Assembly: GCA_021234535.1 (NCBI GenBank)
Contig: CM037850.1
Span: forward strand, 17,407,990 to 17,471,989
Direction of reading: 5' to 3'
Length of the DNA: 64,000 nucleotides
Origin: Stichopus chloronotus
Lineage: Eukaryota > Echinodermata > Holothuroidea > Aspidochirotida > Stichopodidae
Of the stretch, positions 54,701 to 64,000 are shown piece after piece (the first letter of the stretch is position 1; the number at the start of each line of letters is the position of its first letter). Under the pieces are notes generated by a model, which did no database searches, was not told the origin of the DNA, and was given only the letters and a program-made list of their open reading frames with translations. The position numbers and the translations under genes were made by a program.

Positions 54701-57700
54701 AAATTACTTCAAGGCCTGGAAGAGTTTCCAGATTTATTTAGGGAATTCGCATAGGGAAAAGTCATGGAAGTTATTGCTAGGTGACACTTGTCTTTTCTCA
54801 CTTACAATGTAAAAATTTATGCTCACTTGTAGGCTAATATCAAAATTTATAATTCTCTTTACCTCATGTTGTTTTGGCATTTCCTGTTATGCTTTTTGTA
54901 TGATATCGTGAGGAAGGTCATGGAAATTTTTTATTTTGGTCCCCTGGGGAAATCATGGAAAAGTCATGAAAATTGATGCTCTAGAATTTAGAAATTGCAG
55001 GAACCCTGTAAAATAAAAATTGAAATGTCCAAATTTTTGTACAAAGTTTTAACAAATGATTGTTGGAGTTTGTTTTCATTACGGTACGATTTTGACATTT
55101 GGTAAATTTTCTATGATGGTATGAATTGTGTGTTTATGTGGATGTGTAAGTACATTTTTTCAATTTTATTTTTGTTTTGGTTTTTTATTTCTTTGTCACA
55201 GGAGTGTTCATGAGTTTGTAAAGATACTTGATTTGCATCATGATGATGTTGAAAAGCTGCCAACCAACGTAAAGGAAAAGCTGCTTAATTTAATGTGCAA
55301 ACGTGGTTTAATAAATGACGAAAACATCAGTAAGGTAAGTACATGTAAATACATTATAACAGATTGAAGTTCTTTCTCGTAATGTAGGACTGTGGACGGG
55401 AACTTTGTGCAGAAGAGGTCATCAGTCCTTTCCATGCAGTCTTTCTTTAGTAAAGGGAAAATGCAGTCAGCCCAAACTGAACTTACCCCTATACAAATTC
55501 ATAAATGACTCTTTTTCTTTATGTTACATCATTTTTGTCATTGAATTGCTTAATTTTGCTGCATAGCACCTCGCTTTATATGTAGCACTGATATTCAGAA
55601 AAAATGAGAAGAGAATTCCAAATTTTTGATGATTTTTCAAAATAAAGTTCTGTAGGAATGACTGCTTATTCCCTTTCAAGACAGTGGGTGACTCATCACC
55701 CCAGACAGTTCTAATTCTCACAACCATTGCTTCTAGTCCCTCCCACTGCCTGTCTTAAATAAATTCCTCCTTGTGCAAACACAATCCTAACTTTAAGTGA
55801 TGCATATCCTAGCAAGCACACAAGGACCACATACATGTAATTAAAACACTCCATCCCTGTGTATTTTGTGTAATATGAGCTACAGTACTCCGCATCTTCT
55901 GAATTTGGCCGCAATCAAAGAGCAGAACCAACTCAGAATTTTGCCTACTGCTATCAAAGAGCAGAACCAATTGAAAATTTTGCTTACCACTAGCCAAAAA
56001 CGTACAGTAGCCTGGGATGAGGATTGACTGCGATTGACAGTCGTCTCTGCCGACTTGCCAAGATAATGAATGGTAAGTCTCGAATAGCAGCAGATCCCAA
56101 TAAGAGTATCACATATGCAGTAATTGAGAATTGTTTTCCAGTTGAACATTTTCCAAGTGTGAAACTCCACACAAACTTTTAAGGCCAAGTGTCCCGCCCC
56201 CAACAAGTTGTATTTAACTAGTGTTTGCGTAAAGGTTTTGAAAGTAGACAATGTCACAACTGTGGTTTTAAATTACTTAGCACAAAGTTTTTGCACGGTA
56301 TGCCAAAACAGTTTGTAAAGTCCATGAGGTTGTCCTGATTACTTTGACATCTGCAGCTCTCATGACATCGTTGTTTTTGTTGCCAGGTAGTGACAGCGAG
56401 GACTAGGTCCCTCGATATGAGCTGGTGCAACGTTTCAGATCGGGCACTGAGTTCGATCAGAGTCTGCAAAAACTTGCGCAAGATTGACATAAATTGTACA
56501 AAAGGTGTCAGAGAGAGCATCACATCTGAGGGTAAGTTAAACAGTAGATTTGATGAATTGAAAGTGTAGATGTGGTAGTCATGTTGCCTCTCAACTTGGT
56601 GACATTCAACTGTTGGCATTTAACATGGTGGCACTCAGCTGTGTCAACACTCAAGAGCGTATGTGCTTCCTTCAACTATTGTTGAGCTGCACACTTGTAA
56701 CAGAGAGTGGCTTGTTGCATTCATCTCAGAGACCATGTGAAGGACAGTCCCTCCCTGGCACCCTGATCTAACATGTAATCCTCTCTAGGCCCATCAAAAG
56801 TATCAAGCAGAAATATCAAAGCAACTCTATTTCCACAATTTCTGAAGGTCAGGCTGCAATAAACTCACTTTAAGTTTTTCATTGGTTATCAAATTTCAAG
56901 GGTAAATACACACTTCGATTTTCAAAAATAAAAGACTTTTTGATTCCTTGCCGAAGGCAAAAGAATCAGTCCGATGGTGATGTTGTGTGTGTTTGTATGT
57001 ATGGGTGTGTATGCAAGACATTGCTTGTAAACATGATATCTCAAGAAGGGTAACCTTCACTAATTGTATACTTGGTGTGTGGGTAGGTAATATTGAGTAG
57101 ATGATCCCTATTGTTTTTGGTGGAGGGCATTTGAGGTCACCAGAGGTTAAATTGTAAAACCTTTGCAAACAAAATATCTCAAGAAGGGTAATCGTGACTA
57201 GTGTTATACTTAGTGTGTGGGTTGCTCATTGTGAGTAGATGATCCCGCTTGTTTTTGGTGAAGGTCAAAGGTCATTTGAGGTCATCAGAGGTCAAACTGT
57301 GAAAACCTTGTAAGCATGTTATCTCAAGAAGCATAACCTTGACTAAGTTCATACTTAGTGTGTTTGTTGGTCACAGTGAGTAGATGATTCCCATTGACTT
57401 TAGTGGAGGTCAAAGTTCATTCAAGGTTTAATACCAGAGGTCAGAAAACATATAAAGCTGCTTAGTGCACACTCTAGAATGATAAAGGTGTTTGAATTTC
57501 AAAATTGGTATACATGTTGTATTGTGTTCTTCATGAATATTCAAAGAAGCACGCAAAGTCCTTTGACTTTCTCGTTGAAGTTAATTCGTTGGTGTTACAT
57601 GATTTTTGTAGCCATTGAAAATCTTCAGTGTGTTACCCCAAACATCAATACCTTGAGTTATAAAAAACATATTGGTGTGGGAATTTGAAATCCTTACTGT

Positions 57701-60666
57701 GCAAAATGTGCTCATTTATTTATGAACCACTTAACTTTCCACTGGAAGACTTTGTTTGTTATAGTAGCATTGCATTGCAACTTACTAAGCTTGTATTTGA
57801 CAGGTTTCCAGGTGGTTGCAAGATCCTGTCCCTGCCTACAAGCTGTAGGACTAAGACGCTGTGTGAACATCACCGATCAAGCCATCATCGCTTTAGCTCA
57901 GTCTTGTAAACAGTTGGTGGAACTCAACATCGGTGGCTGCAAACAGATCACTGATGCATCCCTGGTAGCCATATCGCAGTCCTGCAAGTTCCTTCGAAGC
58001 ATTAACTTTTCAAATACCAAGGTTGGTCCTAAGTAAACCTTGTGCCAGCCCTATATCTAAGCATACTAGGCTACTACTGTCATTGCAAAAGCTGTATTGA
58101 TCAGTGGAATGTATTCAGGAAAGAGGTATTTTAGACTGTACAATCGAAAGTATGTTTCAAATGAAGTACTTTCCACTCTTTACTGAAGTCAAAGCTATGC
58201 TCTCCTTTTAAACCCATATTGTTAGTACAGCTCTATAAAACATCTAGAACATTGTTAACAGTAGTTATCATTGATTGCAGTCAATGTACAACTGCAGGGA
58301 TTGTATTATCTCTCTTTTAATGCAACATATCTGGGCACACCTTGTTCTCTTGATATTTTAATTGAGATTTTTAATTGTTATTTATGGTTTTAATTGTAAT
58401 TGTTATTTTAATTGTTTTTTAATGTTTAATCTCATTTTAATGAGATTACACTTAATTGAGTTGAGGAGGGTGAGGGGAGGGGGCAATGATGAAAGAAAGA
58501 TAAGGAGATACTTTAATACATTTAGTCATTGGACTAGACACTGAAACTGGCTAGGCACTCTCGTTTAAAGGTAGTATGAATGCCAGATCCTTTGGGGTTT
58601 TCAATTGTGCTTAGTATGGAAATTTGTGATGATGGGGGTTGTGAGGTAATGAGCCTGGTTTGTCTTGTTATGTAGGTTTAATAGAAAATGTTACATCTTG
58701 ATGTGACTTTGGACAAACGACGACTTTGAGATCGTCATTACATGGGCCACGTTGGCAGTTGCAGTAACAAATTTACAGCTGAATCTGCAATAGATGTTAA
58801 CACTTGCAAATAACAATGATCATTATCATCCTTTTAAACTGTGTACCAGTTATTGTATTCTGTTATTTTGTTTTGCAGGTCACAGATAACGGCGTCGAAA
58901 CCTTAGCCAGGGGAGTGTGTGAGAGAACTCTCAATGAGATACACATGAGCCATTGCATCCACTTGACCAACCAGTCGATCGAGGCTATCGTCATGTTCTG
59001 TCCCAACATACAGACGTTGATTTTTGATGGATGCCCCTGTATCACAGGTAAATCTGGACCGACAACATTGTTGCATGAGCCTGCACCTTTGTTTTACCTC
59101 AGATCTAAGTGCAGTCTCTTCATTTTATCCTCTGGAATAGTTACAAGCTTGGACCCATCAGTGTAGGACCATCTGGACTTCAATTGTGATTTGACTCCCT
59201 ATTTATTCCGTGCCAGTGCTAGTGAAGATTCATTTAAGTGTCACATTGTCTAAATTTGAACCAATCACCAGCAAAATAATGTCATTGAAGTTTTGGGTTT
59301 AATATATTATGAAAGGATTTGGATAAAATGATTGCCGGTAACACCAGACAGCATGAATGTATCAAGCAACTAAGCTGTATAGTTTTGAAAGACTTAAGCA
59401 AATTGCCAATACAAGTAAGATTTCTAAACTGGCAGAAATTTGCAACATAGAGGTCAAACCATGTATAATTACAACGATATCCAAAACCATTATGAGTTTG
59501 AACAATCAGTGAGGTCATGTTCAAATAAAAGAAAAGCATTACCCTGTGTACAGCATGACTGTGGTGAAAATTGTGGCCTCAAACACATGCCAACCAGAAT
59601 AACATCCGTCAGTAAAAGATGACAACAGACTACCACCAAATAAACAGAAATGCCAGCTGTGTTTCTTTGATTCTTGGTGTTTTACTTAACTCAGTAAAAA
59701 GTTTCAAGACAGCCCAAAGTTTGTTTTTTTTTAAGGATGCAGTGTACATCCCTGTGAGGTGGTGAATTGTTAGGCTACCCATCAACATCTTTTTCAGATT
59801 ATTTGTTTACAAGCATTGTGTTAGTGTAATTCAAAGAGTCATGTTGCATGTCCCCCCTCCATGATCCCTACTTTACCTTGCTCCCCCTGCCTCCTCTTAA
59901 CAAGTTCTGAATGGTCTCAGATATGAATGAGACTAACCATCGGGTCCTGGACAATTCCCCTCAGGACAATTCCCAAATCGGGCGATTTCCCCTGGGGCAA
60001 TTCCACTCACCCTAAACTTAACATGTGACCATTTTCCTGGAGGAATTCATGGGCAGGGAGAGTTGTCTGAAGGGGATTCCCAAGGTGGGAAATGTCCGGC
60101 TGGGAATTCACCACGGAGATTTCTTAGGAGGAATTGTCTGGAGGGGGGGAGGGGGAAATCGTCTTGGTGGAAATTTATGGGGAAGATGTCCTGTCATGCT
60201 AACCATCTGCTTTTGTTAAAATGTTGTTTTAGTTTGATATCTGGCCGAAGGTGAAAGTCCTCTGCAATAAGTAGTTATAGTGTGTTGCCTTTACTCTTCA
60301 GTTTTCGCCTTTGCTCATCAAACGTCTCTTTCTTTAATGGTGTGTTGAATCTGCTTCTGCCATAGACTAGAAATTTACAAACATTCAAGTGTCCTGCATG
60401 TGACTTTGTAAAATGATTGTTCCATGTTCTACCTTATTTAATCTGTCATCATAAAATATTTTCGTTCAAGTTTTTCATCCTCTACGAATGTTTATTCATT
60501 AATTTCTTGCCATCTGCTGGTCACAACATTTTGGTTCTTTTCCATATGATTCATCCATCTCCTCTTCATTCTATTTTTTTTCTTTTCTTTAGAGAGTGGG
60601 AGGCAAATATTGCAGGAGGCACAATCAAATATGAAACAACTGACGTGGACAGTCTACATGACCTGA
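51749..60666 (+). CDS. AMN1: AMN1 homologue (leucine-rich-repeat protein), complete, 6 exons
   Basis: Exons 51749-51798, 55202-55334, 56387-56531, 57804-58021, 58879-59047 and 60593-60666 join with consistent phases into about 262 codons plus TGA; human AMN1 has 258. The chain shows the AMN1 N-terminal helix (LP.NVKEKLL, GLINDENIS), then cysteine-containing leucine-rich repeats (SLDMSWCNVSD, VGLRRCVNITD, LNIGGCKQITD, IHMSHCIHLTN, LIFDGCPCIT), and the family ending TWTVY, here extended by MT. Yeast Amn1 antagonises mitotic exit; the animal protein is an F-box-less LRR homologue of poorly defined role. Start: two in-frame ATGs (51749, 51755); the second has the better context. Confidence 0.96.
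52250..54330 (-). mobile_element. degenerate CR1/L2-like LINE (non-LTR retrotransposon), reverse to AMN1
   Basis: On the minus strand, broken frames give the reverse transcriptase in order. A pre-RT region comes first (GPLKDERGDTVTDNSIAANI, LNNFFSLVF), then PGNYRPVSLTS, then LYLDFQKAFDKVPH. These are followed by WLHDREQC, the catalytic FADDTKIF, LGMVIHKSLKPGRH and the end motif LRCLKADLIEVF. Several stops and frameshifts (for example after KVIE and DKVPH) show it is dead. The endonuclease part is missing, so the copy is 5'-truncated. It lies in AMN1 intron 1. Confidence 0.93.
54653..55009 (+). repeat. dispersed 'GTCATGGAAA...GCAGGAACCCTG' repeat
   Basis: About 360 bp with several CATGGAAAAGTCATG(G)AAATT segments, ending GCAGGAACCCTG. 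Related ends occur at about 3690-3745, 11400-11475 and, reversed, 40030-40171. Probably a non-autonomous DNA transposon; the class was not determined. Confidence 0.55.
55202..55334 (+). CDS. AMN1: AMN1 exon 2
   Basis: Acceptor TTGTCACAG and donor GGTAAGT; phase 2 in, phase 0 out. Encodes SVHEFVKIL, LPTNVKEKLLNLM and GLINDENISK. Confidence 0.95.
56387..56531 (+). CDS. AMN1: AMN1 exon 3
   Basis: Acceptor GTTGCCAG and donor GGTAAGT; phase 0 in, phase 1 out. Encodes SLDMSWCNVSDRAL, LRKIDINCTKG and ESITSEG, as in human AMN1 (KGNRVSVTSEG). Confidence 0.97.
56941..57576 (+). mobile_element. half-site-rich dispersed element, copy C
   Basis: Starts TGATTCCTTGCCGAAGGC, followed by a GTGTTTGTATG tract and internal units with AGGTCA arrays. 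It ends in a hairpin AAAGTC-ctt-GACTTT and CTCGTT. The hairpin stem differs from copies A and B at paired positions yet stays complementary. Lies in AMN1 intron 3. Confidence 0.75.
57804..58021 (+). CDS. AMN1: AMN1 exon 4
   Basis: Acceptor TTTGACAG, phase 1 in, phase 0 out. The donor GGTTGGT is weak but the next exon continues in register. Encodes two LRRs: LQAVGLRRCVNITDQAI and LVELNIGGCKQITDASL. Confidence 0.95.
58879..59047 (+). CDS. AMN1: AMN1 exon 5
   Basis: Acceptor GTTTTGCAG and donor GGTAAAT; phase 0 in, phase 1 out. Encodes VTDNGVETLARG, LNEIHMSHCIHLTNQSIEAI and IQTLIFDGCPCITG. Confidence 0.97.
59950..60175. repeat. foldback-like repeat with GGACAATTCCCC arms
   Basis: The left part repeats GGACAATTCCCCTC-like segments. 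The right part carries the reverse form (GGAGGAATTGTCTGGAGG, GGGATTCCCAAG). The arms are imperfect and no coding frame is plausible. In AMN1 intron 5. Confidence 0.5.
60593..60666 (+). CDS. AMN1: AMN1 exon 6 (last)
   Basis: Acceptor TTTCTTTAG, phase 1 in. Encodes ESGRQILQEAQSNMKQLTWT then VYMT and TGA at 60664-60666. The human protein ends VTWTVY. Confidence 0.95.
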
Positions 60667-63107
60667 GGTCAAAGGTCACAGGTATGGTGCATTTGATGGA
60701 ACCATGGAAGAAAAGAAGATGCCAGAGGATGCTAACAGATGAAGATATTCATTCAGTGTACAATGGACTACCACCTGGCATTATGCCTAGGTCATATAGA
60801 GCTGTAGGTCATCTGATGCATTTGTCATGATGAGTCTTCAGTCGTGGTTCCTGGACAGATTGCCTTCCATTGTGAAGTAGAGACTTCCCACTGAAAGTGA
60901 AAAGCCAGTTTGCGAAGAAAAGGGTTGAGTTTGTTCCATAGAAATAGATAAACTGGAATGACGTCAATATAACTAATCACACACTGAACAACTGAAGCCA
61001 AACAATAATAAGGCAAAACAGCTCTGCCTTCAACATTTGCCGTATACATTGCATGTACTGCCCGAGAATTTGTTTGTTTGATATCTTACTACATCTTTTG
61101 GAAAAACAGAAGTAAATGCAACCATTTAATTTTTTGTAGATAACCTGATAATACGCAAGGAAAACTACATATCAACGTTTAGCTGTTCACGAGTAATATT
61201 ATGATAAAATTTCCATTGGATTTGTGTTATGTGGTTTCAAGGGAACGCCTTTTGCCATACAGAGTTTGGGCTTCACTTATTGTTCCATGATGTCATTCTG
61301 GTTTATCTATTTCTCTGGTTGGTTCACTTGTGTCTCTTTGCCAGGCCTTCAGTTTTAGATTTTAAGTCTTCCAGGTATGTTGCAAGTAAAACTCCTCCGG
61401 ATGTCAAGGAGTGTGGTAGGTGTGCTGTTTGATTAAACTTTTAAAAGATTTACCTGAGTTTCTGTTCGTTATCTAGGCTTGCCAAAAATCGATTAGAGGG
61501 CCAGAGTGAAGATACGCGATCACGCTGGCATGCCTCAAATTCAAAGCTTGCATTACACTCAAAGTTTTAAGCTTTATTCTGATTTGAATGTGCATGGAGG
61601 ATTATCATAAATCACTGGCCCACACAAGTTTGATCTCCTGGTGTAGAACTTGCATCTCCGCTCGGATGTGCGAGATGGAACTTAAGCATCAGCGCTTCAT
61701 GCAGGTGGTCACGTTCAATCCGAGGTCATGTCATGGGCACTGGTGACTTCATTTAGGCTCTGTCTTTTTGGTTTAGATCCGAGGGATTCTGTGTGTTTCC
61801 TTCGTCTTCACACTTGAATTTGCAATTACACTTTCATCTTCAAATCCATCTTGAATGCGAGATGGACATTTTAGGCCTGATCCTACAGTACGAGGATTCC
61901 TACGGTTATGTCCATCACCCTTGTGGTGTGTCATTGTATCCCTCTTGCATTTAGTACTCAAACAAGAACAAAGCATTAGTCAAGCCTACAGGTATGCCAT
62001 TGGGGGGGCTAGCAAAGTGTAATACCTGCTCGGTAGTTTTTGGCAACTCCACTCGTCATTCGGCTGTATTGCTTGTAGTCTGACACATATGAGGTTTATC
62101 ATTCAATGAGAATAGTGACGTGGGTCAGCGTTGCATGTCTTTGTTCAGAAAAGCACTCCGTAAAGAGTTGGTCATTCTCCAACGATTTGTCAGATCCAAC
62201 TTTTTGACAAAATATCAGACCAGTGGTGTTCTGACAGTATTATCATTTATCTTCGTTTGCGTTTGTCACTCTTCACCAGCATCTGATCCTTGCCACCTCC
62301 TTCCAAATTTTCCCAGTTCCGTCTAACCTGACATACAACCTAACAGATGGGATTATTTCAAAACCATTCCGTTATTTTTCACTCCTATCCAATCTCTGTT
62401 GAGATGACATCGGGCTGTGATTGGTGGACATTTTAGTTTAATGTTCATCAACTTATCGCCTCATATGACTGTGTAAAAGATTGCCAATGTTTTCCCTCTT
62501 TCTGACTGAATCTGAGGAAGATTTAAGCTGAAGGTTGCAAAAATAGGATCCGAATTTAATCTGATATCGCGCTAATGGGACCCATAATTTTGGGAATTGC
62601 TTTTTGTACAGCGATTGAACACTTCAAACCCATGTCTGTTACTCTAATTTGTGAAAGTTTGCAGTCCTTAATTTTTACATCAGTAACTTTTAATGTTCCC
62701 TTCTGGTTCTGTTGTCATAGGAGGATTTTCTGTCATTCCTGCATTTTTAAAAGTGCACCGAAGGATTAGCTGTTGTTATTGCAGTCATAAAAAGCAATAA
62801 AAACTAGCATAACATGTGGTGTATTTGTCCAAATATAGCCTACTTTCGAAGAGTAATGTGTTTGCACAGGAGTTTTGTTGGGTAGCATTCACTGGAAAGT
62901 ACCGCACATTTTCCTTAGAGCCCTGTTGCGCTAAGTTTCTAGCTGGAAAACTAAATCACTCTTCTTTCTACCATTATTGACTCTCAAATTAATGAAATTT
63001 CTTCTGAAAGAAATGTCGTGTACATGTTACTTTCCAGATTGGTACCAAATGGAAGAGGGAATGATATGTAAGATTAACAATAAATACTTAATTTTGTTTC
63101 TTCAAAG
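60667..63107. other. AMN1 3' region and intergenic DNA
   Basis: No conserved coding exon was recognised. AATAAA at 62796-62801 could be a polyadenylation signal, but it is 2.1 kb beyond the AMN1 stop. The rest shows no repeat structure that I can name. Confidence 0.4.
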
Positions 63108-63221
63108 AGCATATCCTGCTTTAATTTCACTAAATGAAAGCAAGCTGCTCAAAATGTTTAGTAGTTTGTTGCATTCCAAGAGTTGTAACCCTCAGAAAGT
63201 GAGAAATGTATTAAAAACAAA
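63108..63221 (+). CDS. possible exon of an unidentified downstream gene
   Basis: A frame reads AYPALISLNESKLLKMFSSL and NPQKVRNVLKTK, bounded by a plausible acceptor (TTCTTCAAAG) and a weak donor (GTACCA). Its phase 2 end fits the next exon. Not recognised as any family. Confidence 0.4.
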
Positions 63222-63501
63222 GTACCAAATAAGTTTATCCTAATCGGTTGCCTAGTATGGGGGATGCCAAAACTTCCATACACTCTGCACTCACATAGAA
63301 GTAACTGCCTTGTACACTTTGAAATTCAGCAATAGCCTCTCTTGGTGCATTACAGTGATTAAGGCGCGCATAGAATATTACCAATCACTAAAACATTGTT
63401 GGACTGTCATTATTAAAATAATAGGATTCCCAGAATAAGGTGTCTAATAGACTTCAGTATGATTTGTTTCAGTTTCAGTATTAACTTTGCATTTCTGTCA
63501 G

Positions 63502-63930
63502 AAGTGAAGAATATGCAACACAAAATTATGAAGGTAGGCGGTATAAGTTGATTTTGGAAAACATGATGCATTGTCAGTCAGATGAAAACTTTGCTTCATT
63601 GGAAAGAACTGCATACATCAAGGTTAGAAATCTCTTAATTTATATTCAAGTTCTCAATTGTATAAACTGGAAGTATCTGATCGTATTTGATGCCGGCGAC
63701 ATGAATGAGTTCACAATTGCAAGAAAACTGTTACAGGGAAGGTGGTTGCAGAAATGAGACGATATTCTGAAGTTTTCTTTCTGTATGCAAAAGTAAATTG
63801 GCCTGATTTTTTTCGCTTTCAGTCCGATCTTCTTCACTCTGAAGATATCATGCCTGCAGTCAAACGTCAGACCAACTTATTTGACATACTTTACTGGATT
63901 TCCTTGATGGAGGAGCAGTTTGCTACAGTT
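63502..63930 (+). CDS. two exons of an unidentified gene, 3'-partial at window end
   Basis: Exon 63502-63622 (acceptor TTTCTGTCAG, donor GGTTAGA; phase 2 in, phase 0 out) encodes SEEYATQNYEGRRYKLILEN, CQSDENFASLERTAYIK. A second begins at 63823 (acceptor CGCTTTCAG, phase 0) with SDLLHSEDIMPAVKRQTNLF and DILYWISLMEEQFAT. Its 3' end is unclear, since a T-rich tract follows. The composition and splice frame look coding; I do not recognise the family. Confidence 0.6.
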
Positions 63931-64000
63931 TTGCCTTTTTTTTTTTGGTTTTCCACCTTTTCCTTTCTTTTTTTTTTCCTTTCCTTTCTTTTTTTTTTTC

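Noticed and set aside
60417..60830. 137-residue frame overlapping the last AMN1 exon
   Set aside because: It is in a different frame from the conserved AMN1 ending (TWTVY) and reads through the intron.

Overview
This is a eukaryotic (metazoan) genomic window. It is AT-rich, and its genes are split into short exons with GT..AG splice sites and conserved intron phases. The intergenic and intronic DNA is full of simple repeats, minisatellites, foldback elements and old transposons. The gene set, the R3-type receptor phosphatase architecture and the style of the repeats (tracts rich in AGGTCA half-sites, TGATTCCTTGCC-ended elements) suggest a marine invertebrate deuterostome, most likely an echinoderm. 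That assignment is an inference. No prokaryotic, viral or CRISPR content was seen.

Region 1 (1 to about 34.9 kb, + strand) is one large gene, cut off at its 5' end by the window start. It encodes a receptor-type tyrosine phosphatase of the R3 class (PTPRO / Ptp10D / PTPRB-like). I can chain 23 exons (912-31503). Every splice phase agrees, giving about 1162 residues. They encode seven fibronectin type III (FN3) domains, a juxtamembrane ectodomain typical of R3 receptors, one transmembrane helix, and a single complete PTP domain with [17 protein letters not shown] and QTEQQY motifs. Introns hold a GAT-rich microsatellite, a 466-bp foldback element, a tandem duplication and copies of a dispersed element loaded with nuclear-receptor-type half-sites.

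Region 2 (about 35-47.6 kb, - strand, convergent with region 1) carries the mitochondrial single-stranded DNA-binding protein gene (SSBP1). Five coding exons are firm, down to a tiny 38-nt last exon. A first exon is only tentative. Its introns hold two minisatellites. One has a 31-bp unit, a 250-bp higher-order period and a perfect 18-bp terminal hairpin.

Region 3 (about 46.7-51.7 kb) is gene-poor DNA between SSBP1 and AMN1. It contains a reverse-oriented cluster of the half-site-rich element and a 1.09-kb transposon remnant with terminal inverted repeats and a target-site duplication.

Region 4 (51.7-60.7 kb, + strand) is a complete six-exon AMN1 homologue, a leucine-rich-repeat protein. Its first intron contains a broken CR1/L2-like LINE in reverse orientation. 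Another copy of the half-site-rich element lies in intron 3.

Region 5 (60.7-64 kb) is mostly non-coding. It ends with two or three exons of an unidentified + strand gene that runs off the window.

The three named genes have unrelated roles (cell-surface phosphotyrosine signalling, mitochondrial DNA maintenance, LRR/Amn1-type function). I see no functional cluster. The most interesting material is in the repeats: a Helentron/HINE-like family that spreads perfect DR1 (and DR4-spaced) AGGTCA arrays.
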